Shown here in pieces: positions 9,804 to 19,900 of a stretch of DNA of 64,000 nucleotides. Under the pieces are notes generated by a model. It saw only the letters and a program-made list of their open reading frames with translations. It was not told where the DNA came from and did not search any database. Positions within the stretch are counted from its first letter, which is position 1. Every line of letters starts with the position of its first letter. A program made the translations under genes and the position numbers. The DNA lies in NCBI GenBank assembly GCA_037349105.1, contig JAYJMM010000113.1, positions 1,116,001-1,180,000 on the forward strand, written 5' to 3'. The stretch comes from Limnomonas spitsbergensis (Eukaryota; Chlorophyta; Chlorophyceae; Chlamydomonadales).

Positions 9804-12258
9804 TTTCCTGGCTGACGGTGTGGGCTCTGGCGCTGCCCCTGCTCCTGGTTTCGCTGCGCGGTAGGCTGCCCGGCTGGCGGGGCTGGAGCATGGTTCGCTG
9901 GATGACCTGGTATGTCCATAGGCAGGTTCTTTCCGGAACCCCCCACTCTACCGGCCAGTTGTCCAAAGGCTCGCCCTCCTCAGGCCACCGCCCTTCGTCA
10001 TTGGCCTTGATGAGTTCTGCCCCGATGGTCAGGATCTGGGCGCACTGGACGGCATGCGTGGATGGTTGTAGGGGTTGGTCGTCTGTTTCCCTGTACCAGT
10101 CCCTGAATGGCACGGGGCGCTGCTCCCCCCTTCTAGCCTGGCTGGCCTCGTCCTTCCTTCGCGCCTCGATGGCCTGCCGTACGTCGGAGACGGTGGCCCT
10201 GCTGTGGGTTGCCCTGAACACCACCTCCCTTTCGCTGGGCAAGGCTTCCTGCGCGCTGCACCACCACCGAACCCCGAGCTTGGAGTCTTCCTCCATCTGC
10301 CTTTGTCTGGTGAAACCCAGCGACTGGTTCCTCTCAGGGCATGCCTCGGACAAGTGCCCCTGGTGGTAGCAGATGGCGCATCTGCCCTCTCGCACTCTTG
10401 GTGCGGGGCAGGCGTGGTAGTCGTGCCCCTTTTTCCCGCATCGCTCGCACGGCTCGCCGTGGACAGAGTTGTGGCCCCATGCCGGGGGAACTGCGTCGCT
10501 GCAGCCGCAGCAGGCCCACACCTCTCGCCGGCTACCTCCTACGCCAGGCTCGTCCATGCAGGCGCTGCAGGCTGTGGCGTGGCAACGACAGCATCTCCTG
10601 CTGGGCTGATCTGCTGGGCCAATGCTCTCACCGCATCCCAAGCAGCTTGGCAGCCTGTCCTTGGGGGTCATGCAGAACTGGCATACCCTGGCTGCCCCTG
10701 TCCACGGTGTCCTCATGCACAGGTCATGCCATGCTGTCCCGCATGCGCTGCACCAGACCACGCGCTCGCCTGCGCGGGCCTGGTCGCATCCTGCGCAAGG
10801 CTCAGCGCACCCGGGGCTTGAGCAGGTGGTGCGGCCTGGGCGCTCTGAAACCCCGCGGATGCCCTCACGGGGCGGGTCATGGCTGCCTGTGCCTTGCTCC
10901 TCCGCCGGCACTGGCGGCTGAGCCTCGAGGTGCCCTGGGTAGGCCCTTGCTCTGCTGGCTGTCCCTAAGCTGGCGTGCCCCTGGGTCCGCGGTGGCGACG
11001 TGCTTGGCTCCCCTACCGGGTCCGCGGCCGGCAGCTGGGCATGAGCTGTGCCGCGCCTTTCACTGCTGAGGGCCCGCAATCGGCCTTGGAACGCCTGCCG
11101 CAGCTCCTCTGCTGCCTGGTTGCGCCCCTGCATCCTGGGGTCGGGGTCGGGCCCCGGAATCATGCTCAGCCTGTAACGCAGGCTGGCCTCGATGCGGCTG
11201 CCCCTGGTTTCGGTATCTCCTTGATGGATCGCCCATGGTGCCCCGCCTTCGAGCCGCTGCCTGTCTCGCTGGGCCACGAATTGTCGTAATTCGTCAGCCC
11301 ACTGCTCCTTGCAGAGATCTGTACGCCTGTTATCGGGCTCCCCCGCAGCTGCTAGGAGTGGCGAGCCGGGGTCCCCAGGATCTGGAGGGCTGTCCTCGCT
11401 GCTGGTCTCGCTGAGCCCCCTGCTCCAGCTGGGTGGGGGGTCTGCCTGGGACCGCGGGGTTGCTGCGAGCCCTGGCTGCTCCCCTGGGGCCTGGCTCTGC
11501 TGGTCGTCCCCCTGCGTAGGGCTAGCTGTGGCTGCAGCGTGCTCGACAGGCACTGCCACCCTCTCCTCTGGTGGTTCAGTCTGTCCCGCTGCGGCTGCTG
11601 GTTCCCCCTCGGAATCTGAGTCCTGCAGCAGCTGCGGCAGCCCTGCCAGGCTGTCCTCCTCTGACTCGGGCCAATCCACCTCGTAGTTGCCCCCCCTCAG
11701 GGGGTTGAAGAAAGAATGCTCCCTGCCGCCGGACGGCATGTCGAGGGTTGCTCCGTCAGAGCTGTGTGCGCTGCCCGGGCTGGCCGACTCCCTGAATGCT
11801 CCCCAACGCCCCCGCGGTGGTTCCTGGCGGTCCGCTATGCCCCGGTCCAGCAGGCCTGTCAGGTCCCGCAGGGCCGCATCGTGATTGCTGCCGCTGAATA
11901 GGGGGTGGAGCGTAACCGCTCCCCCGGGATGCCTTTGCCACCACAGGCGGACGGTGGCTGCCGGAGCGGACCAGTGGGGGAGCAGGATGGATGGTATGCC
12001 GTTGTAGTAGGCTGCCTGCTCCACCCGCAACCACTGCTTCAGGCAGCTCTGAAGCCTGCCCTGGGCAAAGGCTGAGAGCGCTAGGGCCTGCTCGCCTCTC
12101 CATGCGGTCGTGCCCGCCTCCGGCGTGCAGCGCGCTGATACGTGCGTGGGGCAGTCGGCCCTCTCCAGGGGTGCCCACAGCTCGTCCACTATCCTGATGT
12201 GTTTGACTGCTGCTGACATCTGTTCTGGCAGTAATGTCCTGTTGAGGGCCATCATCAT
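9598..12258 (-). CDS. Retroelement ORF3: zinc-finger and double CCHC-knuckle protein
   Basis: 886 codons from an ATG at 12258. Residues 1-140 form a predicted globular domain rich in Trp and Leu. A long Ser/Pro/Glu-rich low-complexity stretch follows. A Cys/His-rich block at about 10.5-10.83 kb (CAGCDQ, WCSACGTAWHDLC, CQFC, CLGC, CCRCHATACSAC, WACCGC) resembles PHD/RING-type zinc binding. Two zinc knuckles follow: CERCGKKGHDYHAC at 10408-10449 and CAICYHQGHLSEAC at 10339-10380. The knuckles indicate nucleic-acid binding, as in Gag proteins. ORF3 is in the same frame as ORF2 and is separated only by one TAA (12291-12289); the 10 codons between that stop and this ATG are open. No RT or integrase motif seen. 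The product name remains unknown. Confidence 0.6.
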   Translation of the reverse strand: MMMALNRTLLPEQMSAAVKHIRIVDELWAPLERADCPTHVSARCTPEAGTTAWRGEQALALSAFAQGRLQSCLKQWLRVEQAAYYNGIPSILLPHWSAPAATVRLWWQRHPGGAVTLHPLFSGSNHDAALRDLTGLLDRGIADRQEPPRGRWGAFRESASPGSAHSSDGATLDMPSGGREHSFFNPLRGGNYEVDWPESEEDSLAGLPQLLQDSDSEGEPAAAAGQTEPPEERVAVPVEHAAATASPTQGDDQQSQAPGEQPGLAATPRSQADPPPSWSRGLSETSSEDSPPDPGDPGSPLLAAAGEPDNRRTDLCKEQWADELRQFVAQRDRQRLEGGAPWAIHQGDTETRGSRIEASLRYRLSMIPGPDPDPRMQGRNQAAEELRQAFQGRLRALSSERRGTAHAQLPAADPVGEPSTSPPRTQGHASLGTASRARAYPGHLEAQPPVPAEEQGTGSHDPPREGIRGVSERPGRTTCSSPGCAEPCAGCDQARAGERVVWCSACGTAWHDLCMRTPWTGAARVCQFCMTPKDRLPSCLGCGESIGPADQPSRRCCRCHATACSACMDEPGVGGSRREVWACCGCSDAVPPAWGHNSVHGEPCERCGKKGHDYHACPAPRVREGRCAICYHQGHLSEACPERNQSLGFTRQRQMEEDSKLGVRWWCSAQEALPSEREVVFRATHSRATVSDVRQAIEARRKDEASQARRGEQRPVPFRDWYRETDDQPLQPSTHAVQCAQILTIGAELIKANDEGRWPEEGEPLDNWPVEWGVPERTCLWTYQVIQRTMLQPRQPGSLPRSETRSRGSARAHTVSQESAHGSAAGSTSPAAAGGRQTPASSGEARTVDSSRIRAQRCNVIDLFPGRHGLSAVVPGQAWVGGSGFC

Positions 12259-12288
12259 GATGGCCCATACCGCCGGGTCTGCCCCTCT

Positions 12289-15200
12289 TTAGGTGGACAG
12301 CGCATGCTCCTCTACCCGTTCTACGGAGGGGCACCGGACACTCTGCACCTGGGTAGCTGTCTTGAAGAAGAACCACACGGGCTGGTCATCGCGTGTGGCG
12401 TGCATGTGGATCCATGCCCGCGGTACTGGGCTCGGCAGGTCGCCCTGCTCCTCCAGGTCATCGTGGTAGTATGCCACTGCCAGTCTAACCGGGAGAGCTA
12501 CCCTGGCGTCACCTGGCGCGTACCCCCAAGGTACCGCCTGACCCATGACCTCTCTGGCGATGTCCTGCCCCCTCATGACGATCACGGGGCATTGGCGAGG
12601 CGCTCTTGGATGGAGGACCCCGGCACCGTCGTACCCGCGGTGGTCCCTCCGTGCCGCCAGGGCGAATGCCTGCCTGGCTGCGGCTTGCGTGGGTACGCAG
12701 AAGGCCTGGTTGGCCAGGCACGGGTGGCGCGCGAGGGTCATGACGCGGTTCTCCGCCCATGGCGTCCTCATGAACCCGTCCTGGGCATGCTGCCACATGC
12801 CGTAGGCACGGGCCGTGTCCGGGATGGCCGAGCTGGTCCGGATCTGCTCCTCTGCTGCGGTGATCCCCTCTTCGGCCACGCTGCCCAGGAGCTCGTCGAC
12901 GCAGTTCGCGTAGAGGGGGGTTGCCCACGGGGCACTCATGAAGTCCTCCATGGCCGTGCTAGGTCTGATGTAACCTCTAATGGCCGCTGTCAGGAGCCCC
13001 GCTGTGACAGCGTCCAAAGGAAAGACCAACCTTGCGACTGCCTGTCGCGCGGCCTGCTTGTTGACACAGATTACTTCCCCCCGCGGTATGCACCAGTGGT
13101 TTTGCAACCTGCATAGGCCGTCCGAGTACGGGGCTGGGAGGGTGATCATGGCCTCGGTGGTGGCTGCCTCTGGCATGTCGGTACCTGCCAGGTACCACTG
13201 CACGAAGCATCTCCTAGGCCAGGGCTCGCCAGTCCCTGGACCCGGTGCGTTGAGGGCCCCTGCGTCCTCTGCAGCGTCGAGGCCGCTGTCTCCCCAGCTG
13301 TCTGGGCCATGCGGCTCCTCTGGGTCGCCCCACTGCTCTCTTTCGCTGGGTGCGTCCCCTTCCACCCATGTCCTCTCTGTTGGTCCGTACTCTGTCCGGC
13401 AGCTGCGGTAGCCGCTGCCTGCGGCTGGGGAACGGCTGGTGACGCCCCCCGTGGCCTCCTGGGCTTTCAGGAGGGGGCTGCTACCACTTCCCTCCTCGGA
13501 AGCTGCGGCCCTTGGGCCTGCGGCGAGCTCCCCTGCCTCTGGGGTACCTGGGCACAACACGTCGGGGGGGTCATCAGGGCCGTGGGAAAGGTCGTCTGAC
13601 TCCCCCTCCTGCCCAGAGGCCTCCCCTGACATCTCGGGGCCGCGGCTGTAGGAGCCGCCTTCGGAGTCGCTGCGGCCCTGGCCTTCCCTGGCCCTGAGAC
13701 CCTGCAGGAAATTTGCGAGCAAGGCAAGCCACCCCTCTTGCGGGGCTGGCGCTCCCATGCGCCTCAGGTAGTCCAGGAGTTCCAGGGCGTGGGCTGTGCT
13801 TTTAGGGGAGTCTACGGGCATGGTCAAGAGGCCATTGGTGGCGATTGCCTCAACGGCCACCCTCCAATGGTGGATTTGCTGGGGCACTTCTCCATTCTGC
13901 GCCTCCGTGGTCATCCACTCTGGGTCTGACCCTGGCTCAGGCTCGCGCCCTTCTTGAGGGGCCAATGGTTGCCTCGCCTGCTCTTCCTGCCCCTCTAGGT
14001 ATGCGTCATCCCACTCCTGCTCAAACCAGGTGTCTGGCTCGTCGAACCCTGGGTCGTGCCCCCTGGGGATGGTGGCGAAGCACCCATGGGTCCCTTTGCC
14101 CGCCCACCTGGGCCCTTCTGGCGGTCCTGGCAGAAAGTCTGCGGGCGGGGCGCCTGCTTGCCTGGCTGCCCACACGTCGAACGGCTCGTCCTTAGCTGCC
14201 TCGAACAGGTCGCGGAGGCGGTCGCGCTGTTGGCTGCCGCTGGGAGGCTCCTCCTGCCTGAAGCGGCTGTGCCCTGGGTTGTCCTGGGCTTGCGCTCGGC
14301 CTTCGCCCCCGCTGCTGGGCTTCCAGGGCTGGGTCTGCGCCTGGTTGCACTCGTAGGCGAAGTGGCCGCTGCCCCCGCACTTGTAGCATGCGTCTTTCTG
14401 AGTTGTGGGGGCCCTGCCGGTCCTGCCCCGGGCCGAGTCCTCCAGCGGCGTCCACCTGATCCTCCTGTTCTCCCCGGGCTCCTCGGCTGTTGATCTCCTA
14501 ATGGGGCTGTGGGCCGGACGTTGCCTGATGGGGCTCCTGGCTCTGCCCTGCGGCCAACGCTCACCATGGGGGCTGCGTGCTGCCTCCCCGGCCCTGTGCC
14601 CGCTGCTTCTGCCCTCGCGCTCCCTGCTGATATGGCGGGGTGGTTTGACTGGGGTGACGGGGCTGCGGCTTCTAGTTCTTCTGCCCCGGTTCCTGCCGTC
14701 TGGGCTGTGGGCCTCCCTGCCCCTGGGGCACTGGTCTTTGCCGCCGCTGGCGCCCCGCGGGGCTGGGGGCGGCCTTCTGTCCGGTGATCCCGCCCGAGGC
14801 TGTTGTTGTACGCCGGTCCTTCTGTCTGCCAGCCCCACCGGCCGGCGTCCGTCCTGGTGCTGCTCGGCGCTGGGAGCCCGCCGCTCCCTGCTGTTGCTGC
14901 GGCGCTCTAGGCTCCTTCCTCGTGGCTGACGCCCCTCGGCGCCGGCGCTCCTGGGCGCCCTGCCGCTGTCGGGGTCACGTTCTGGGCCGCAGCTTGACCC
15001 CCGTGCCCGTGGAGATGGGGTGCGGTTGGCCCTTGCCTTAGGGTGATCGCTCCGCTCGGGCTTGGCTCCATTGTCCCGCTGGGTCGGCACCGGATCCTCC
15101 GGGTAGTCCCCTAGGGCGGGGTCGTTGAGCTCGTGCATGACCTCCTGTACCTCAGTGAGCTTACCCCCGGGCGCTCCCTCTTTGCCGTCCTGTACTCCTC

Positions 15201-16716
15201 CCCTGGCTCCTTCGCTTGGCGCCGCGTCCTGCTGTGGGGGCTCGACAGTCTTCTCTGCTGTGGGCTGCGGCCGCCTGGCCTCCCCGGCCTTTCTTTTAGC
15301 TCCGCTGCTGGCCTCCCGCTGGGCCCCACAAGGGCTAAGGGGGCACGGCTCTGGGACTGCTTCTGTGCTCTTGTACTCCACCCTGTACTTCCTTTTGAGC
15401 ACATTGACCTCGGCGATCCACCTGGCGCACTCGCTCCTCCACCGGGACAGCTCCTTCTCTGCAGCCCCGTCCGCCACAGCCCGGGACTGCTCCATCTTGA
15501 AGAAGTATATGTCTGCCTCCCTGCTGGCAATTTTCTGCTTGGCTGAGGTCCGGATGGCCCTGCTCAGTACCTGGACCTGGGCCTCCAGGCTGCTGATGAC
15601 TGCTTCCCTGGGGTCGTCCTGATCTGCCCGCGGCTCAGTTTCCGAGTCGGTACTTTCCTCATCGCTGGAGCCGGCGTCCCGAGTGTGCGTAGCTGGGGAG
15701 CCTGGCTGGCAGCTGCCCCTGCTGTACGGGTCCTCGCTCTGGCCCGGCTCGTTCTCCAGGAGCTCCCTAAGCCGCTGCTCGCATTCCTGGTCTGTATGCG
15801 ATCTGCGCATGTCGCAATACGCGCAGGGGCCGTCCTGTTGCCTTCTCAGGGTACTCCTGACCTCCCGTCGGGCGGTGTGCTCCTGCTCCATGGCTAACCT
15901 TGCCTTGTCCTGCGCGGCCACGTAGGGGCCCACGGCTTTGCCGCCCTTGTCTCCGCTGGCGGACCGGCTCCCGGTACCCCTGGTACCGTCCGGGCCCGCT
16001 GGCGTAGAGTGAGCCTGGGCAGTGGCCTCCGGGCCCGCCTCTGGCGTTGCAGCAGGGGCGGCTCCCTTTTGTCCTGCTCGCTGGTGCGCTGCCTCGGCGC
16101 CTGCGCCACGGTTCCCCTTGGCCTTGGCCTGCTTGGCCCCCTTTGGTGCCGCCGCAGGTGCCTCTGCTGCGGGCAGACGGACGACGCGGTTTGCGACGAC
16201 GGTGGTTTGCGTCGCAGGGCTGCCTCTTGTACCTGTCACCATGGCACATTGTGGGGTTAAGTCTGGGTTCATCTCGCCCCAATCTGCCGGCCATTCCTCA
16301 GGCACCCAGGCAGGGTCGTCCAATCCGGCCCATGCTGCCGCGGCCGCCTGGTGGCCCCCTGCCGGTGAGGCCAGCTCTAGCGGCAGGGTAAGCCCGTCAG
16401 CTCCACCGAGAGGGAACAGGGTTAAGCGCCCTGCGGCCTCCAGGATTCCCCCATACTTGAGGAATTCGGGGTTCCCCACCAGGTGCTCATACGCGTCAGG
16501 GGGCGTCTTGACCACCCTGACCGCTGCCTTCTCCACGATCGCATTCGGGCTTCCGTACCCGTACACGACGTAGATGAACAGGATCCCGTGCAGGTCAGCT
16601 CCTGCATTATCGGTTGTCCTGATTTTTTCATCCGTCAGGACCAGCTTGGCCCCCATGGCTACCAGCGTTTCTGCTATGTTGACTGTGATGACATGGCATG
16701 AACATGCCGTGTCCAT
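12289..16716 (-). CDS. Retroelement ORF2: retropepsin-like N-terminus plus CCHC protein
   Basis: 1,475 codons from ATG 16716. The first residues contain the retropepsin-like signature ALMDTACSCHVIT (Ala-Leu just upstream of the ATG, catalytic Asp in D-T-A), followed by a Leu/Val-rich beta-strand pattern to about residue 110, so this is an aspartic protease. Then come an Ala/Pro-rich region, a Cys/His cluster CAYCDMRRSHTDQEC (about 297-311, CX2CX5HX4C, non-standard spacing), a predicted coiled coil (about 380-450), a strongly basic Arg/Ser/Gly-rich segment (about 590-770), a canonical CCHC knuckle CYKCGGSGHFAYEC at 14348-14389 (about residue 776), an acidic low-complexity region, and a C-terminal globular part (about 1180-1475) of unknown family. 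The protease core is split: its natural N-terminal part lies in the -1 frame upstream. No polymerase domain recognised. Confidence 0.65.
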   Translation of the reverse strand: MDTACSCHVITVNIAETLVAMGAKLVLTDEKIRTTDNAGADLHGILFIYVVYGYGSPNAIVEKAAVRVVKTPPDAYEHLVGNPEFLKYGGILEAAGRLTLFPLGGADGLTLPLELASPAGGHQAAAAAWAGLDDPAWVPEEWPADWGEMNPDLTPQCAMVTGTRGSPATQTTVVANRVVRLPAAEAPAAAPKGAKQAKAKGNRGAGAEAAHQRAGQKGAAPAATPEAGPEATAQAHSTPAGPDGTRGTGSRSASGDKGGKAVGPYVAAQDKARLAMEQEHTARREVRSTLRRQQDGPCAYCDMRRSHTDQECEQRLRELLENEPGQSEDPYSRGSCQPGSPATHTRDAGSSDEESTDSETEPRADQDDPREAVISSLEAQVQVLSRAIRTSAKQKIASREADIYFFKMEQSRAVADGAAEKELSRWRSECARWIAEVNVLKRKYRVEYKSTEAVPEPCPLSPCGAQREASSGAKRKAGEARRPQPTAEKTVEPPQQDAAPSEGARGGVQDGKEGAPGGKLTEVQEVMHELNDPALGDYPEDPVPTQRDNGAKPERSDHPKARANRTPSPRARGSSCGPERDPDSGRAPRSAGAEGRQPRGRSLERRSNSRERRAPSAEQHQDGRRPVGLADRRTGVQQQPRAGSPDRRPPPAPRGASGGKDQCPRGREAHSPDGRNRGRRTRSRSPVTPVKPPRHISREREGRSSGHRAGEAARSPHGERWPQGRARSPIRQRPAHSPIRRSTAEEPGENRRIRWTPLEDSARGRTGRAPTTQKDACYKCGGSGHFAYECNQAQTQPWKPSSGGEGRAQAQDNPGHSRFRQEEPPSGSQQRDRLRDLFEAAKDEPFDVWAARQAGAPPADFLPGPPEGPRWAGKGTHGCFATIPRGHDPGFDEPDTWFEQEWDDAYLEGQEEQARQPLAPQEGREPEPGSDPEWMTTEAQNGEVPQQIHHWRVAVEAIATNGLLTMPVDSPKSTAHALELLDYLRRMGAPAPQEGWLALLANFLQGLRAREGQGRSDSEGGSYSRGPEMSGEASGQEGESDDLSHGPDDPPDVLCPGTPEAGELAAGPRAAASEEGSGSSPLLKAQEATGGVTSRSPAAGSGYRSCRTEYGPTERTWVEGDAPSEREQWGDPEEPHGPDSWGDSGLDAAEDAGALNAPGPGTGEPWPRRCFVQWYLAGTDMPEAATTEAMITLPAPYSDGLCRLQNHWCIPRGEVICVNKQAARQAVARLVFPLDAVTAGLLTAAIRGYIRPSTAMEDFMSAPWATPLYANCVDELLGSVAEEGITAAEEQIRTSSAIPDTARAYGMWQHAQDGFMRTPWAENRVMTLARHPCLANQAFCVPTQAAARQAFALAARRDHRGYDGAGVLHPRAPRQCPVIVMRGQDIAREVMGQAVPWGYAPGDARVALPVRLAVAYYHDDLEEQGDLPSPVPRAWIHMHATRDDQPVWFFFKTATQVQSVRCPSVERVEEHALST

Positions 16717-16732
16717 CAGCGCCTTCAGGGGC

Positions 16733-16990
16733 CACCAGCACCTTCCCTTTCACCATGAGGCCTACGCACTGGCTGTAGTCGCGCCTGTCGTTTGTGAAGT
16801 ATTGCAGCCTGGGGCTGACGGTGATCTTACGACCCTGACCTATCCAGCCCGGCTCACCGCGGACGGGCGTGACTCCCATTGGCATGGTGGTGTGCGCCAG
16901 TGCCGTAAGCCGCTCGTTAATGTAGCCCACCTGCGCACGGACATCGCACAAGCCGTCAGCTAGTCGCCTTAGGGCAAGCCTTTTTCTCCC
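16733..16990 (-). CDS. Gag-Pro linking segment in the -1 frame
   Basis: Just before the ORF1 stop (TAA 16971-16969) the -1 frame opens and stays open through the region upstream of the protease. It encodes a plausible protease-leading sequence (DVRAQVGYINERLTALA ... GRKITVSPRLQYFTNDRRD ... VGLMVKGKVLV). An A5 run (gggagaaaaagg on the minus strand, near 16980) sits at the overlap and is a possible slippage site. The frame then departs from the DTA frame at a CCCC run near 16735; one extra C there would explain the break. The ORF1, ORF2 and ORF3 frames carry stops through this segment. Confidence 0.5.
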
Positions 16991-19900
16991 TTCCTGGAAG
17001 GGTGTTCAATAACCAACGGCTCCTCCTCCTCCTCACTGCTAGAGGAGGGTCTAAAGGACCGCGGCCTGGCGTTGTGGGCGGCCTGCTTGTACTCTCCAGG
17101 CTTGGGCGCCAGCCCGACCTGCGTCAGCAGAGCCACGGACTCGCTGAGCATTTCGGCCACTGTTTGGTGCCACCCATCCGGCTCAGCAAGCGTGGAGGGG
17201 CCAGAAAGGTGGGACATATGAGCTGACTGCTGGCCATGCCCCGTCTGCCCCTGCGGCGGCCTTTGGGACTGCCTGCCTCCTTGGTTTCTGTCATAGGTCC
17301 TGTTGGCGGTTTGCCCCTGCGGTCTTGGCGGCTGCGGGTACGGCTGTTGTGGCGGCCTAGCCTGTCCCGCGGCAATGTCAGTGGCCAGGGGGTTCGGGCG
17401 GCGCTCGTCTCTAGCCCTGGGAGTCTTGCAGTCCCTTGCCAGGTGGTCCAGGCTGCCGCATTGGAAGCAGGCTTTGGGGGTGCCCCCAGCGCTGTGGGTG
17501 CTGGTTGTCAAGGCTGTGGCTTGGTCGGCCCACGTGACGCCCTTGGCCCTGCCTTCCTGCCTGGCAGGCTGGTTGCTGTTCTGGTATGGCGCAACTAATG
17601 GCCCATCCCCTCTGGACCTGGCTTCCCACTGGCTGGGCCGATCTCGTCTGCCGCGTCCCGCCGGCTGCTCCCCCTGGCTCCTTTGCTGATGGTCTCCCGG
17701 CCCCTGCCTGGTGTCCAGGGCAGCCAGGTCCCCCAATTCCAGGGCGAACCTCTCCCACAGCAGCACCTGCTGCGTCAGGACCTCTACCTGGCCCTCGCCT
17801 GTCATGTGCAGGTACCCTGGCACGGTCATGATAAATGCTGTTAGCTTCACTCTGACTGCCCCCGGCAGCCCTTCGTAGAACATGTGGGCCACCGAATGCC
17901 TCCTGCCGAAGTGGTCCACTGCGTCTCTGGAGATTTGCAGCAGCTCTGCTGTAGACATGACTCGATGGGCAAACGCCTCCACGGTCTCCTCTGGCTTGAC
18001 GCCTGGGTCCAAGGTGGTCTTGACCCCCAGCTTGAGGCCGGTGACTGCTGCCCTCTCGTCTGAAGTTGGCTTGCCCACCTCCTTTTGGACCACCCTGATC
18101 CACAGGGTGAGCAGGGATACCTCGCTGGGCGGCCCGACCGCCGGGGCAATCCATGCCTCTTGGATCCGCTCGACCTCCCTGGAGGCTTTGTCTCCTTGGG
18201 GTGCCGATCGTATGGCGACCACCAGCGGCCCCACGCAGGCTGGCTTGGCTGTCCACATGCCCACCAAGGAGCGGACCAACAGAGCCATGGCTGAGGGTGA
18301 CTGGCAAGACCCTGCAATTTCTCCTGCCACCACTGCCAGGGCTGGCGGCTCGTCCGATAAAGCCAGGCGGTTGTGCGAGCCCCATGAGCTGCAGGCCTGG
18401 CAGTACTGCCTAGCTGCGACTGCCCCCGGTTGGGACATGTCCAGCACTGGCACATTGCCCTGAATGTTGGGGATCTTGGTGAACCGCGTTCCCCCAGCCA
18501 GCTGCATGATCATCTGTTGCTGCAGCCGTATGTTTGTCTCCGCCTGTTCCTGGGTTAACCTTTCCCTTCTTTGTCTCGCAGATTCCCTGCCGGAGCCTGG
18601 GCCGCGACCCTCTGTATCCTCCGAGTCTGATATGCTGGGGTCCGAGCCAGATCCGTCGCCGCCGTTCCTGGCTGGGCCTTGCCTGCGCTGGTCCCGTTGG
18701 TCTCTGCGGTCTGCGCTCAGTTGGGACTGCCCGCCCCCAGATGGCCTCATGCTTGCCACGCTTCTGGGGCGGCTGCTGCCCTCCGAAGGTTGCATCGCTG
18801 GGTCCTGGCGCCTATCCTCTTCTGACTCCGCCTGCCTGCTGGGCTGGTAAATGCCGTGCCTGCTGGGCTGCGTTCCACCCGTGTACTCCCTTGCCTCGGA
18901 AGCTGACAGGCAGTCGTCCCTGCTTTCCTGCCTTTGCTGGTAGTCTCCCCCGGTGGTACCTGCCGGGTTGATTTCCCGAACAACCCGCCTTCCTTGGCTG
19001 GGGCCTTGGCTCCTCTCCGGCCTGCCTCGTGCCTGTGTTGCTTGTCCCCGCAGGAACTCAGCAATGTGGTCCACCTGGCCCTCTTGGCCGCTGTGTTCCG
19101 TATGATCCACGAAGCGCAGCAGGTCGTGGGATTCTTGCCTGCTGGCCCTTCTTGGCACTAGGCCCTGCTGGAAGCTGGTTGTCCTGGGCTGTTCGCTGGC
19201 CGCTGGGCTGCTGGGTCTGGGTCTGCGCCCTACGTCCAGCCGCTGGTTTCGGAGGCTGGGCTCACTGCTGGCTTCCAGGCGCTCCCATCTGGCTTGGCTT
19301 GCAGCAGGTGCGGTCCCTTCCGTCTGCTCCTGCCATCGCACCTCCCTGCGGTCGTCTTGCTGCAGTCTGGATGCCTCGAACCCTTCCCACTCCTCGAGCT
19401 CCCCTTGCTCCGATTCGGGCTCTTCCTGATCCCCTGCTGTGCCGTTGCACCACCCGTCGGCGAAGGCCTTGACAGCTAGGGCCGCCTCAGGCCCTGCTGC
19501 TCCTCTGGACACTCTGCGCAGGGCTGCCAGCAGCGTTGCCCTGTCCTGCCCCGTGTGGGGGATGCCCATAAGGGCCTTTGTCGCCCATTCCGCCAGGTGG
19601 TGGCTTTGGAACTCCTCGATAGCCTGGGTCTGATCGCTGAGGTGGGCGAAACACCTGGAGCACACCTGCTGCCATAGCCGTGCTGCCCATTGCAGGATGT
19701 CTGCCCATCCGATTGGCTGGAGTTCTCTTGGTAGTTCCGCCGCACCCGGCTGGCTTACGCTCCCCGCGTGTTCTCCCACTGCTGGGCGCCGCTCCCCCGG
19801 GATAGGCGTCCATTCCGGGTTACTGAAGTACCCGTAAAGGCTGTTAGCCTGGCCGCTGCCCTCCTTTTCCCTGCTGTTGCCTTCGGCCACGGCCTCTTGC

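Noticed and set aside
12480..12520. YYHDDL in ORF2 as a reverse-transcriptase YxDD box
   Set aside because: None of the other RT motifs (LPxG, SPxxF, fingers and thumb patterns) is found around it, so the match is taken as chance.
14405..14929. Long plus-strand frames opposite ORF1-ORF3 of the retroelement
   Set aside because: Shadow frames caused by high GC and codon bias on the minus strand; they lack motifs while the minus strand has zinc knuckles and the DTA motif.
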